Origin: CAWUEX02 sp963921305
GTDB lineage: Bacteria > Pseudomonadota > Alphaproteobacteria > Rhodospirillales > Rhodospirillaceae
Direction of reading: 5' to 3'
Assembly (NCBI GenBank): GCA_963921305.4
Contig: CAWUEX030000002.1
Location: forward strand, 1,984,001-2,048,000
DNA: 64,000 nt
The first letter of the stretch is position 1. Each line of letters begins with the position of its first letter. Below the pieces are notes generated by a model. That model did not search any database and was not told the origin of the DNA. It saw nothing but the letters and a program-made list of their open reading frames with translations. Below are positions 51,064-60,903 of this stretch, in pieces. Both the position numbers and the translations under genes were made by a program.

Positions 51064-51312
51064 CTATTTATCTTGCAGCTCGTATCCTCGGACAGTGCCG
51101 GCTTCAAATACGGGTACCTGAACAGACCTGATCTTTCTACCGTCCGGAATCGTGGCTGGCCGCTGTTCGACGCGATAGATGTTTCGCGCCGAGAGCCAAT
51201 CGTCTGTTGGCGCGCCCTTGGGGAACGTCACACCTGGAAACTGGCGCCGAAGCCATTTCCGGTTGCCGCAATTGGAGACCGCGCCGTTTTCGGCAATTGC
51301 GAATTCATTCAT
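51064..51312 (-). CDS. Small phage tail-associated protein
   Basis: 82 residues. The segment GNRKWLRRQFPGVTFPKGAPTDDWLSARNIYRV is like the short tail-fibre-linked domains that read LRRxFPxVSFP. It follows the LamG-type protein after 21 bases. Confidence 0.55.
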   Translation of the reverse strand: MNEFAIAENGAVSNCGNRKWLRRQFPGVTFPKGAPTDDWLSARNIYRVEQRPATIPDGRKIRSVQVPVFEAGTVRGYELQDK

Positions 51313-51333
51313 GGTATCTGCTCTTTAGTGTGT

Positions 51334-54300
51334 TCACGCACCCATGGTTGGGTAGTCAGATGTTGGAATCACAAACGGTCCCGCATAACGGCCTTCGCCA
51401 ATGGTTATCCGTATGTCCTCTAGGTTTCCATCCCAGGCAAAATTTCCACTCCCGCCGCTGTGATAACCGCCAATAGCGACGTCACCAAGCTGATAGTCTG
51501 TTGTGTCCTGCCACTGGTCCACAAGCAGACCATTTATGAACATGCGGCCTGTCTCTCCGATACGGCCGATTGCAAAGTGGTGCCAAACGTTGTTGGTTAA
51601 TACTGGTGACTCCATACGAGCTACCGAATTGACATAATAAGTGAGTTTATTGTTAGCCAATTCCCAATACAGAAGTATGTAGTTTCCGTTGGTTGGGCCA
51701 CTTGGTCTAAGATCAATCACAACATCTGATGAGCCTGTAACATCTGACTTTAACCAGCCATCAAGGCAGAAATCACTTAAACCGATCTCAAAGATATCTT
51801 TAAGACCTACTATCTCTGCGACATCATTTGTGCCGTCAAATAGAACCGAGCTTGGGCCGAACTTTATCTGAGTCGTGTCTGACTGAGCGCTGTTTACTGT
51901 TTCTAAGTTTCCTTTGGCCGCCGCGTCATAGACGCCGGCGTTTGTGAAGTTGAGTAGAAGCTTTGTGTTGGGGACCGCCGTTGGTGGAGCAGTTGGAACC
52001 GTAATTGTTGAGCTGGTCGGATCGTATACAGCGGTCCCCTTAACTATACGCAATCCAGACATGTAGCCTGGATTATAATTTGTGTCTGTCGTTTGACAGC
52101 CGAGCCGAGCGCGGTCAGAAGAAGAAGGAACCGCTGGGAGCGTTGTACTTGTTCCAATGCGCGTTCCATTTACGAAGACAGAAACGTTTGTTCCGTCACA
52201 AGAGATAGAAAAATGGTTCCAAGCGTAATCTATTGCGTAATCTGCTTGAATAACGGACGATCCGGAGCCGTTCCAATAATAAAAGTTCACGTTCACACCG
52301 GGTGTAGCATCGAAGTGGAAGTTTACGCCGTTCGTACCGTTCCAGGCCCAAGCCGAACCTCCTACGGCCATCATCATTGCGCCGGAGCCAGTGAAGTAGT
52401 ACCAAAACTCTAGTGTCCACGTTGAGTTGTCTAACTCGTATTCACTGCTATAGGTCGGCGTTATTGAGTCGCCGCTGTTACCAGGAAAATAACAAGACCC
52501 GCCATTACCGGCCGCGCTCCAGGGAGTAGAGCCGAACAACGTTACGGGTAGGACTTTCGGTACTGTGCTTGAATGTGGAGAAACAGAGTGAGCAGACGAA
52601 CTGTCGTCCATAAATCGGTTTTGCTGGCAAGTTATCAGCTTTGTATTACCGTCTCCTGATACGGGACCATCTGTTGTTGGAGTAAAGTCGGTTGTGTAAA
52701 GAGCCGTTGTGGTAATGTGAAAACCTGAGATGATGCCGTCTATGTCTCCTTGGCCGGCAGCAAACCCGCTACCAGAAAGTAAGTTTCCTCCGATACCAAG
52801 ACTAGTAGAATTAGAAACTGAAACAGACTCTGTTCCGCTACCTTCTTCCACGCCGTTTCTGAACACACGTACAGTTGAGCCTGACCTACAAACGGCATAG
52901 TGTACCCATTCACCGATCTCGTCAGCTAGTTCACTTGTCCAGAAAACGTGGGTCGATCCTAATGTAAATCTGTAGACTCCACTTTGTTCTTGGATGCCAT
53001 AACCATCAACCGAGTCAACCCCGCCCCCAATGTAGCGACGTTCCATAGGTGTTCCATTAGTCACGGATGACTGGAGGCACTGCCAAAACTCGATGGTGAA
53101 GTCGCCGGAGAAGTCCCAATCCGCGGAGTCAGGAACTTCTAGTCTAGAGCTTGTGTCAAAATACACACCAAACTCGCCAGGACTAAATGGGCTGAATGTT
53201 CCCTGTGTTACATCTCCATTGGCGGTAAGTGTGTGATTACTTGTACTTTCATCAACAAAAGTCTGGTTGCCTTTGTCACCTGTGCCTTTGAGCAGCAATG
53301 CAACGTGTTCCCAATGAGGATCGGCTGTGATCTCAGTATCTTCAAATTCTCCGTGGATCATATAGGGTGGACCCTGGCGTACCGTAAAATCGCCAATCCA
53401 ACGCGCAATACCGTGTGTGACCCGAAAATACTGTATGTGGCCGTCTAGCGTTGTGCTGTCGCCCAAGGTTTCGCCCTTTGCGCCAACGGCAGGACGAACC
53501 CCACCCATAAGATGTGTACCGCTGTCTGCATAGTCGGAGCCTGCCTGTGCTCCGTTTACGAACATTCTGGTGGTGCCATCGTGGCGTGAGATTGCGATAT
53601 GGGCCCACGTGCCCGTCGCCAATGCGCCATTGGCTGAATTGATTCGATCTGCAGAATTTAACCAGTAATGAAAAGAGCCATCGGACTCCGTGTAAACGGC
53701 TGGGTAGTTTCCGTTTGTGCCTGACGGACGAAAGTCAAAGTGGTATTCGAATCCGTTAACGTTGGTATGCCGAATCCAGTAATCGATTGTCCAATCGCCA
53801 GCGCCAAATTTGAACAGCGGATTATCTGATGCATTGTCCACGGACGAGTATGGGATCATATAGTCCCCTGAGCCGTCGTGAATGACGGAGCTCTCACCGA
53901 ACTTCTTTTGAGCGGTATCCGTAACTGAGCCCGCCCCCATGCTAATGTTTGATTTGCATGTGGCGTCCCAGCAGTTTGCGTCGGTAAATGGCAAGTGAAG
54001 CTTCGTGTTTGCATGAATTGCAATTGGTGCCGTCGGAACGGCTAGCGAAGTTTGCGTCGGATCATAAATCGCTACCCCAGTTACAATTTGTAGGTCAGAG
54101 ACGAATCCTTTCATGTCCCAAGAGTTATTGTCCAATTCTCCAACATGAAGGTTGTTAATGGTTCCGCTTTGGTTGGCGTATCCGGAGGTAGATGTGGCTT
54201 TTCGCTCGCCATCGACGAAGAGAGCGCTATTTGTTCCATCATAGGATACGACTACATGGTGCCATTCGTTTTGGGTGGTAACACCGGACACCATGTTCGT

Positions 54301-55449
54301 ATTGCCTGACCCATTCCACCAGTCAAAGCGGATTGAATGTGAGTTGTGCCAGTAAAGATGCCATTGATGGCCGTTTGTGTCCCATGGTGCGGCTCCACCA
54401 CCGAAAGCAATGATGCAGCCGCTGTTTTGTTGATAGTATGCCCAAGCCTCTATAGTGAAAGGGGTGCCGCCGACACCCAGGTGCCAGTCAGCATGATCGG
54501 CAACCTGCAGATAATCGTTTGCACCATCGAAGTAACAAGACCCGCCATGGAGGTTGGGGTCGTAAGAGGCCGTCGTTGGGTATGGTGAGGAGGGTGTCAC
54601 ATAAACATTGCCGCCCCACGCTGATACACTGACGTTTCCGACCAATTCTTCTCGTCTATAAGACCTAGCGGAACAAAAAAGCCATTTACAGTTGGAAACG
54701 GAGCTTGTTAACGGCTCTGTAGGAACTGTGACGTTATGACTGTAGATATTGGACCCAATAACCCCGCGCAGATCACACAACAATCCGGTAAAATACTGCT
54801 CTGCCGCGGATTCTTTTCGTCCGATGCGACCTGAGAGACTGGTGTTGTAGTTTGATGAGTGGGTAGCGTTGTCGACTTCAATTCCGTTTTCAAACAGCTT
54901 GAGTATCGTGCCGACACGCTCAACAACATAGTGAAACCATTTCCCCTGGTTCTCATCCAATGTCAGTTGTGTTGGACTTTGCACAACGTAAGATGATGTC
55001 GCTTCGCTATAGAAACTAAAGTAGCCCGGAGTCTGGATTCGCAAAATCCAGCCCGTCCCACTTCCTCTCATATCCATCACGTTTTGATCTGCCGTGACGT
55101 CCGTCAACTTGATCCAGCATTCAAGCGTAAAGTCCCCCGCACCCAATTGATAATCGCTGCTGTTAGAAAGAACGTGCGAGCTTGCCCCGTCAAAGAAATG
55201 AGACCAGCCAAAAGGTTGGTACGGGCTGAAGGACCCCTGAGCCGGTTGGTTATTTGCAGTAATCGTGTGATTGCTTGCGGATTTATCGCTAAAAACTTGG
55301 TTGTCGACGGCGTCAACGGCGCCTGTGTCAAGCAGCAGTGTGACGTTCTCAAAGAACGGATCACCTGGGACAAAAGCGGGGTCCGCGTTCGGATTGGTTG
55401 CAGCGGCGGCGACCGATTGTAGTAGGCATTGCTTGCGCTGTGTAAACAT
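51334..55449 (-). CDS. Giant six-LamG-domain phage adhesin/tail fibre protein
   Basis: 1371 residues from ATG 55449, whose first base is shared with the upstream stop (TGATG). An in-frame start further upstream would run through the preceding gene and is rejected. Six concanavalin/LamG-like units, each with a strand like GAGDFTLECWIKL, are centred near 55130, 54460, 53795, 53090, 52410 and 51755. Units 1 and 4, 2 and 5, and 3 and 6 match in their linkers, so it is a duplicated A-B-C block. The DNA looks more AT-rich than the neighbours. Likely binds a host glycan, with a role in attachment. Confidence 0.8.
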   Translation of the reverse strand: MFTQRKQCLLQSVAAAATNPNADPAFVPGDPFFENVTLLLDTGAVDAVDNQVFSDKSASNHTITANNQPAQGSFSPYQPFGWSHFFDGASSHVLSNSSDYQLGAGDFTLECWIKLTDVTADQNVMDMRGSGTGWILRIQTPGYFSFYSEATSSYVVQSPTQLTLDENQGKWFHYVVERVGTILKLFENGIEVDNATHSSNYNTSLSGRIGRKESAAEQYFTGLLCDLRGVIGSNIYSHNVTVPTEPLTSSVSNCKWLFCSARSYRREELVGNVSVSAWGGNVYVTPSSPYPTTASYDPNLHGGSCYFDGANDYLQVADHADWHLGVGGTPFTIEAWAYYQQNSGCIIAFGGGAAPWDTNGHQWHLYWHNSHSIRFDWWNGSGNTNMVSGVTTQNEWHHVVVSYDGTNSALFVDGERKATSTSGYANQSGTINNLHVGELDNNSWDMKGFVSDLQIVTGVAIYDPTQTSLAVPTAPIAIHANTKLHLPFTDANCWDATCKSNISMGAGSVTDTAQKKFGESSVIHDGSGDYMIPYSSVDNASDNPLFKFGAGDWTIDYWIRHTNVNGFEYHFDFRPSGTNGNYPAVYTESDGSFHYWLNSADRINSANGALATGTWAHIAISRHDGTTRMFVNGAQAGSDYADSGTHLMGGVRPAVGAKGETLGDSTTLDGHIQYFRVTHGIARWIGDFTVRQGPPYMIHGEFEDTEITADPHWEHVALLLKGTGDKGNQTFVDESTSNHTLTANGDVTQGTFSPFSPGEFGVYFDTSSRLEVPDSADWDFSGDFTIEFWQCLQSSVTNGTPMERRYIGGGVDSVDGYGIQEQSGVYRFTLGSTHVFWTSELADEIGEWVHYAVCRSGSTVRVFRNGVEEGSGTESVSVSNSTSLGIGGNLLSGSGFAAGQGDIDGIISGFHITTTALYTTDFTPTTDGPVSGDGNTKLITCQQNRFMDDSSSAHSVSPHSSTVPKVLPVTLFGSTPWSAAGNGGSCYFPGNSGDSITPTYSSEYELDNSTWTLEFWYYFTGSGAMMMAVGGSAWAWNGTNGVNFHFDATPGVNVNFYYWNGSGSSVIQADYAIDYAWNHFSISCDGTNVSVFVNGTRIGTSTTLPAVPSSSDRARLGCQTTDTNYNPGYMSGLRIVKGTAVYDPTSSTITVPTAPPTAVPNTKLLLNFTNAGVYDAAAKGNLETVNSAQSDTTQIKFGPSSVLFDGTNDVAEIVGLKDIFEIGLSDFCLDGWLKSDVTGSSDVVIDLRPSGPTNGNYILLYWELANNKLTYYVNSVARMESPVLTNNVWHHFAIGRIGETGRMFINGLLVDQWQDTTDYQLGDVAIGGYHSGGSGNFAWDGNLEDIRITIGEGRYAGPFVIPTSDYPTMGA

Positions 55450-56366
55450 CAGGCTATATCCGTCCGGATGCGGTAAATCTCCATGTTCTTGGAGCCGGTC
55501 GCCTTTTCGTCGATCGCAACGACGCACTCGTCCGTGCCGGCGGCTGTAAAGGTGAAGCCGCCGTTCAACGTCACGGTTGCCGCCCCGCCGTTGACGGTCC
55601 AAGTCAGAGTATGGGCGCCGCCGTTGGTTAGGCGCATGAGAAACAGGGTGGTTTTGCTGGTCGAAATGTTCGTGAAGTCGATAGTGTCGTCACCCGTCGG
55701 GGCAATCAGTTTCACCTCGTCCAAGTCAACACAGTCGACCGTAATCGTACCCGCGGTAGGCCCATGGCTGGTGCTGATGGCGAAGCTGTTTACGCCCTCC
55801 ATGCTGTCGATGTACGCAAGGGCCGTGTAGGCGGAGCTGCCGTCGCCGATTTTGGCCCGGCCCGTGTCGCTCTCGAAATATACTGTGTTGACCACTGTCG
55901 GGTTGATGAGAGCTTGGTTGGCCGCAGTATCAACAACTTGACCCTGACCTGCAGCCCCGCTCTCTCCTGGTGGGGCTGAGATCTGCACCGTCCACGATGA
56001 CAACGTGCCAGACCCTGCGGTATGTGTTACGTCGACGGTGATGTCGTTGCTGGTGCGGTTGGTGATCTGCCCCTGCATCCAATTGGTCGTGGGCGCCGCT
56101 ATATCCGTGATCATCACAAAATCGCCGGCGGCAAAGGGTATGTCCTGCGCCAAAGTCAACGGGCCGACAGAACCGGTGCTGATGGTCAGCGATGTGGTCG
56201 AAGTGGTTCGCATGGTTGCGGTGGCGTCGGCCAGCGTGTCCAACAGCATCATGATGAATTTGGAATTCACCCGCCAGCCGCCATTGGCTAGACCATTCGG
56301 ATTGGTCGACTCGTTGTAAGGGCCGTCGTTGTAGGTGTTGCCGTTGACGGTGATAGAAGTGGCCAT
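55449..56366 (-). CDS. Tail fibre protein, duplicated N-terminal module
   Basis: 305 residues, GGAG upstream. Residues 1 to about 145 (MATSITVNGNTYNDGPY, NPNGLANGGWR, SWTVQISAPPGE) are nearly the same as in the gene at 57678; the C-terminal part differs and is beta-rich (TVDCVDLDEVKLIAPTGDDTIDF, HTLTWTVNGGAATVTLN). This fits a shared anchoring domain with a variable tip. The stop overlaps the LamG gene. Confidence 0.7.
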   Translation of the reverse strand: MATSITVNGNTYNDGPYNESTNPNGLANGGWRVNSKFIMMLLDTLADATATMRTTSTTSLTISTGSVGPLTLAQDIPFAAGDFVMITDIAAPTTNWMQGQITNRTSNDITVDVTHTAGSGTLSSWTVQISAPPGESGAAGQGQVVDTAANQALINPTVVNTVYFESDTGRAKIGDGSSAYTALAYIDSMEGVNSFAISTSHGPTAGTITVDCVDLDEVKLIAPTGDDTIDFTNISTSKTTLFLMRLTNGGAHTLTWTVNGGAATVTLNGGFTFTAAGTDECVVAIDEKATGSKNMEIYRIRTDIA

Positions 56367-56467
56367 GGGGGGAGTCTCCTCCGAACGAAGTTGGGTTGGT
56401 TGGCATCGATTCCGGCAATGGGGCTTTCGAAACTGAGATCGGCGTTACAGTCTGTGGCAGAGGCCCT

Positions 56468-57244
56468 CTAAGTCACAGCACCTGTAATCGTGCCAGTCAC
56501 GTCGTACGTAATGGGTGCCCCATTCAGTGTTATTGCATTGCCGGGGCTTCCGCCAACCGTCGTGAACGACCCAAATCCAACCTGTACTCGGGCGGAATTA
56601 TTTCCCGATTGGCCATAGCTTCCGCCGGCAGCGCCCCCGACCCCTGACCCAGCGGCGCCACCCGAGCCTGGCCCCGAGTGAGTCCCGTTGCCGCCTGGCC
56701 CGCCGGAGGTGGATCCAGCGCCACCTGAACCTCCATTCTGTCCTTGGCCCCCGCCACCTCCCCCGCCGCCTTGAGTGGTAATAATGGGGATAGGCGGAAC
56801 GATTGTGTCTTTAAATCCACCAGCGCCACCACCGCCGCCGCCGAGAATTGAGCCGTTGTTTGTGAGGATCAATTCGCGATGTGTAACCAGTGCTGGGTAG
56901 CCGGATCCTCCGTTGTTCGAACTCGTGTTCGCACTGGACGAGCCCCCATTACCGCCTTGTCCTCTGATTTGCGAACTGCCGTTGCTCAGAATAAGGTGAA
57001 CAATTGTGTCTTGATGGAAGTTGGTTGGAATAAGAAAGGCTTGTTGTGAGTTTGTTCCGTACACATACCGCCCGGAACTGATGGTGCAGGTCACAAAGTA
57101 GGGAACGTTGCTATCGAGGCCCCCGATGGCTGTCCACAGATTCACATTCGCTGTGTTGGATGAAATCGTGTGGGAGATCGGAACATGCCTGGGCGACATC
57201 AACGCTCCGGATGTTGCCAAGATACTAGGGCCAACGATGTTCAT
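56468..57244 (-). CDS. Glycine-rich phage adhesin-like protein
   Basis: 258 residues from ATG 57244, in ATGA overlap with the upstream stop. The N-terminal third is beta-rich. Two glycine-rich stretches (GGGGGGAGGF and GGGGGGGGQGQNGGSGGAG, about residues 135-215) read like polyglycine-II helices, as in adhesins of some T-even-like phages. It is probably a receptor-binding component. A low-complexity region makes homology claims unsafe. Confidence 0.6.
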   Translation of the reverse strand: MNIVGPSILATSGALMSPRHVPISHTISSNTANVNLWTAIGGLDSNVPYFVTCTISSGRYVYGTNSQQAFLIPTNFHQDTIVHLILSNGSSQIRGQGGNGGSSSANTSSNNGGSGYPALVTHRELILTNNGSILGGGGGGAGGFKDTIVPPIPIITTQGGGGGGGGQGQNGGSGGAGSTSGGPGGNGTHSGPGSGGAAGSGVGGAAGGSYGQSGNNSARVQVGFGSFTTVGGSPGNAITLNGAPITYDVTGTITGAVT

Positions 57245-57675
57245 CCAAGATTGCCTCCGAGAAGCCATTCATCGGCATCTAGCTTCCTGAGTGAAACTTC
57301 ACCGTACTGATCAGCAACATCCGTAAGGCTGTTCCGTGATCGAATGGTGACACCCCCGGCACCTGTGACGGTTACCGTGCCTGTCCCTAGCCGAGTAATG
57401 ACAATGACAGTACCGTCATCAAAATCGAATGTTGCATCGGCTGGTATCGTGACCGTCAGATTGCTGGCCGAATTCACTTCGACAACCGTACCCTGATCAC
57501 CGTCCGCCAAGGTGTAATTCGCTGTTTTGGAACTCGCGATGATAGGCAGTCGGGAGAGAATGTCGCGGTCGATGGGTTTGGTGAACCCACCTTGCCGGAT
57601 AAGAATCGTATCGTTGGTCTCGTTGAACGCAGTCGCAGCAGCGCCGAGGGCTGGGGTGTTTTTGCTCAACGCCAT
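57241..57675 (-). CDS. Phage tail-associated small protein
   Basis: 144 residues from ATG 57675, two bases after the upstream gene. NDTILIRQGGFTKPIDRDILSRLP precedes a beta-helix-like region (YTLADGDQGTVVEVNSASNLTVTIPADATFDFDDGTVIVITR, repeated TVTV steps). Probably a tail fibre module that is joined to a partner on the virion. Confidence 0.6.
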   Translation of the reverse strand: MALSKNTPALGAAATAFNETNDTILIRQGGFTKPIDRDILSRLPIIASSKTANYTLADGDQGTVVEVNSASNLTVTIPADATFDFDDGTVIVITRLGTGTVTVTGAGGVTIRSRNSLTDVADQYGEVSLRKLDADEWLLGGNLG

Positions 57676-57677
57676 TA

Positions 57678-58409
57678 TTAGTACTCCCATAGCCAGCCGG
57701 TACTGGCATCAACGTATGTGAACTCCCAGGTGCCGATCTCTTCGGCCGGCAGTGTTTCGTCTGCGGCGGCACCGTTGATGTTAGCGCCGTTGCGCAAAAC
57801 ATTGACCACACCGCCGTTACCGATCTTGCCGATTTTGACCTTGTCTCCTGGCGCTGGGCTTGCCGGAAACGTGGCGTCGCGCGCGGCGGCCGTACAGTCC
57901 ATGACCGCGAAGTCGTCGTCGGCAAAGGTGCGGTTGCTCGCAATCACACCCTGCCAGATGAAGTTGTTTGTGCCGTCTGTGCCCGCCGGACCGGTGGCGC
58001 CGGTCTCTCCAGGAGGGGCCGAGATCTGCACCGTCCACGAGGCCAACGTTCCGCCGCCAGCAGTTTTGGTGACGTTCACCGTAATGTCGTTGCTGGTGCG
58101 TACCGTAATTTGCCCGACCATCCAATTGGTTGTCGGGGCCGCCGTATCCGTGACGAGCACGAAGTCACCCACATCGAAGGGCAAGTCCTGGGCGAGGGTT
58201 ATCGGCCCAACGCTGCCCGTCCCGATTGTCAAAGAGGTGGTGGAGGTCGTGCGCAACGTCGCTGTGGCATCGGCTAGCGTGTCCAACAGCATGGCGATGA
58301 ACTTGGAATCAATTCGCCAGCCGCCATTCGCCAGCCCGTTTGGGTTGGTCGCAGCATCGTATGGCCCGTCGTTATAGGTGTTGCCATTTACAGTGATCGA
58401 CGTTGCCAT
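57678..58409 (-). CDS. Tail fibre protein, duplicated N-terminal module (copy 2)
   Basis: 243 residues. Shares its first 145 residues with the protein at 55449. The end differs: GETGATGPAGTDG, a short collagen-like GxY stretch, then FIWQGVIASNRTFADDDFAV and GTWEFTYVDASTGWLWEY. Start overlaps the upstream stop (TGATG). Confidence 0.7.
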   Translation of the reverse strand: MATSITVNGNTYNDGPYDAATNPNGLANGGWRIDSKFIAMLLDTLADATATLRTTSTTSLTIGTGSVGPITLAQDLPFDVGDFVLVTDTAAPTTNWMVGQITVRTSNDITVNVTKTAGGGTLASWTVQISAPPGETGATGPAGTDGTNNFIWQGVIASNRTFADDDFAVMDCTAAARDATFPASPAPGDKVKIGKIGNGGVVNVLRNGANINGAAADETLPAEEIGTWEFTYVDASTGWLWEY

Positions 58410-59293
58410 CAGAAGGTCTCCTTGTGGTTCAATGGCACAGTCTCATAGCTCCTGTGACCGCGCTGCAGGGCCGAAAGCTTCTCGTTCTTGGCCAGGAAGC
58501 AGTCGCGCAGCCAATGCTTCGTATCTGTCGGATCAAGCAGCCAGGCAAACGGCACGTCAGTGTCGTGCTGACGCAACAACTCAAACGCCTTGCCCTTCGC
58601 TTCGTCGCGCGGCAAGAAGGGCAGCGTTCCGCGAAAGTATCGCTTCTTATTTAGGCGTTCGTGATAGTCGACCCCGCCATGCGCGGTCACAGTTGAGGTG
58701 CGCTCCTCGAACCCGCTTTCATGCCCGGGTACGATGCCGCGTGACGGTTGCCAACCCTGGCTCACATCAATCATGCCGATGCGCAGCACGCCGTCGGTGT
58801 TGCTGTCATCGGTGATGTCTAGACGGAAAGACTTGAACAGATAAATCCGGTCCAGCCAGATGGGCCGATACCACACCGTATCGCTGAGTTCGTCTTCGGT
58901 GTACTTGCCGGTCAGCCAGTTGTCGTCTTCCCATTCTAATTCGTCGCCATACACCAGTGGCCACACTTCATTCCCGCCGATAAAGTTCTCGGCCGTATCG
59001 CTGTCGAATACCAGTTGGCTCTGAGTTGCGGCATCGTCGTCATAAAGGCGGAGCCGGAAGGTGGCGGTGATGGACAGATTGTGACGACAGATCATAAAGA
59101 ACCGGGCCGCACGCGGCTTGTCCAAGTCGCCCTTGATCCATTCTCCGGAAAGTCCAGTTGACTCCCATATCTGTGCTAGCGGCAACACGCCCAAATTGGC
59201 GGCTGGGTAATCAGCCGCAACGGAGCTTGCTGTGAAAGTTATATTTTCGGTGAAACGGGGGAACCCGATCACTGGATTACGGTCGGATGACAT
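58409..59293 (-). CDS. Phage minor tail protein
   Basis: 294 residues. The first half (DYPAANLGVLPLAQIWES, WIKGDLDKPRAARFFMICRHNLSITATFRLRLYDDD) looks like a galactose-binding/discoidin-like beta sandwich; the second half (FKSFRLDITDDSNTDGVLRIGMIDVSQGWQP) continues it. Placed between hub-like and fibre genes, which suits a distal tail component. Family not identified with certainty. Confidence 0.6.
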   Translation of the reverse strand: MSSDRNPVIGFPRFTENITFTASSVAADYPAANLGVLPLAQIWESTGLSGEWIKGDLDKPRAARFFMICRHNLSITATFRLRLYDDDAATQSQLVFDSDTAENFIGGNEVWPLVYGDELEWEDDNWLTGKYTEDELSDTVWYRPIWLDRIYLFKSFRLDITDDSNTDGVLRIGMIDVSQGWQPSRGIVPGHESGFEERTSTVTAHGGVDYHERLNKKRYFRGTLPFLPRDEAKGKAFELLRQHDTDVPFAWLLDPTDTKHWLRDCFLAKNEKLSALQRGHRSYETVPLNHKETF

Positions 59294-59296
59294 TCT

Positions 59297-60901
59297 TTAT
59301 CCCCAAATATCAAGTTCAACGAGTTCGCCGACGTCTTTCTCATCGATGCCGCGGTAGCGAACTCCCAGCACGATGAAATTTTTACCGGATGACAGGCCAA
59401 ACCTGTCGAGTTCCAGCTTAACGATGTTCCCCAAGTCAGCGTTTGAGATCACATCGTGGGAGAGGCGCACGGTGACGCGATAGCGATCGCGGCGCACCTT
59501 GTGTAAATCCAATAGATGATTGGCAACGGCCTGAGCGTCGGCTTCCAGGGTCAGTGCTGTTTCGAACTCCAGCGCCTCGGCCAGCGGATGCTTAGTTTGC
59601 ACCGATGCGTCGGTCGCCACCGCCGTTCGCCATTGTTTTGACGCCTCTGAGCGCCGCGGTAAGAGGATGTTCACATCCAGCCCATCTGGCTGAACATGCG
59701 CAAACTCTTTGTAGTACACGGTCACTTGGTAGGCGGGTACACCATTACCGGCATCATTGGTCGAGACACGCTCAATCGAGACGATGTCGCCATCGCTCGA
59801 GGATGCCCGGGCGTCGAGGTCGAAAACCTTAAACGTCATCCCGGGCGTTCCTGCCGCGGGGTCAGTTAGCTTCTGGAGTCGGAAGGCGCCGGACCGGTCC
59901 GGCCCCCACCACCCGGGAATGGATGTCGCGATTTTATCCAGCACATCGCGCACTGGAATTTGTTCGTCCACCCATAACCCTAGGTCATAAGGCGACGCGA
60001 TATTTACTGCCGAGATGTCTGAGCTGGACACGTCTCCCGCGCTAACTCCTGCCCGTTGGGTCAGATACTCCAGGTATAAATCCCCCGGCAGAGTCCGGAA
60101 CGTGCCGCCCCGGGACTGCCCGTCAATGTCGGCGGTAATCGTATATTTCGGAGTCGTGCCGGTACGGATGTAAGCGCCAAGCTCGGTGTCTGCACCAAGG
60201 TAGTAGTCATACTGTCCTGCTGCCGGGATCGTGCCTTGCAGCGCGGCTAGTGTCGCTTGTGCTGTCCCTTTGGTTAGAGCCACACCGCCGTCGTACACGG
60301 CTGGCACGTCATTAGCCCGCACACTGTCGACTTGAAAAATCTCGGCCTGATCGTTGGCCACCGGCAACGGGGCATTGAAAACGTAGCCGATGGCATCCGG
60401 CTTCGGTAGGCCTTTAAGGTCTCCAGGAAGTCCTTCAACACCGGTCGCGCCGGAATTGGTGCCAAGGTATAATGTGCTTTGCAGTGGTACGTCCGTTTCC
60501 TCGCGCCGGTCGCGGATGCGCACGCGTACGGTGTCGAATGTGAACTCCGGCTGCTCCATCGTGCCGATCAACAGTTCCTCGGCGTTGGCGTAGGCATCGC
60601 CTTCGCCGTCAAGCAGCAGGAAGCGGGCCGCACCGCCGTCAAATCCATAGTCGATCAGACCATCCAGTGTGCCCATGTTGTTCACCAGTTCGAGCACACC
60701 GCCTCCGATTTTCACCGCACCCGCAGTTGCACCTTCGGAGAAGGCATCGCGCCTTAGATTGAGGAACTTGCGCACAACAGGCGCGTAGTATCCGGGTGAC
60801 CCGGATCCGGTGTACTCCTTGCCCGACGTGTATCGAAGCGTCGTTGTGGTGCCCAGACTGTCCGTTCGGACAGTCAGCTCGACAAGCAAAACGTGGGCCA
60901 T
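59297..60901 (-). CDS. Phage tail hub/baseplate-like protein
   Basis: 534 residues, two bases after the tape measure gene. It has N-terminal beta-rich parts (LRYTSGKEYTGSGSPGYYAPVV, AVKIGGGVLELVNNMG) and a central region (SPYDLGLWVDEQIPVRDVLDKIATSIPGWWG) typical of tail hub-type proteins. The place after the tape measure supports this. No lysozyme motif is seen. Confidence 0.6.
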   Translation of the reverse strand: MAHVLLVELTVRTDSLGTTTTLRYTSGKEYTGSGSPGYYAPVVRKFLNLRRDAFSEGATAGAVKIGGGVLELVNNMGTLDGLIDYGFDGGAARFLLLDGEGDAYANAEELLIGTMEQPEFTFDTVRVRIRDRREETDVPLQSTLYLGTNSGATGVEGLPGDLKGLPKPDAIGYVFNAPLPVANDQAEIFQVDSVRANDVPAVYDGGVALTKGTAQATLAALQGTIPAAGQYDYYLGADTELGAYIRTGTTPKYTITADIDGQSRGGTFRTLPGDLYLEYLTQRAGVSAGDVSSSDISAVNIASPYDLGLWVDEQIPVRDVLDKIATSIPGWWGPDRSGAFRLQKLTDPAAGTPGMTFKVFDLDARASSSDGDIVSIERVSTNDAGNGVPAYQVTVYYKEFAHVQPDGLDVNILLPRRSEASKQWRTAVATDASVQTKHPLAEALEFETALTLEADAQAVANHLLDLHKVRRDRYRVTVRLSHDVISNADLGNIVKLELDRFGLSSGKNFIVLGVRYRGIDEKDVGELVELDIWG

Positions 60902-60903
60902 GG

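Larger units (their letters stand above)
55920..58409. repeat. Duplicated tail-fibre N-terminal module
   Basis: The segments at about 55920-56366 and 57965-58409 encode the same roughly 145-residue module in two genes separated by two other genes. The two copies are also alike at DNA level, as seen in the shared strings around the start codons. Confidence 0.7.

Noticed and set aside
55450..55602. Upstream start for the LamG gene
   Set aside because: Would read through the upstream fibre gene in another frame; ATG 55449 overlaps its stop in the usual way.
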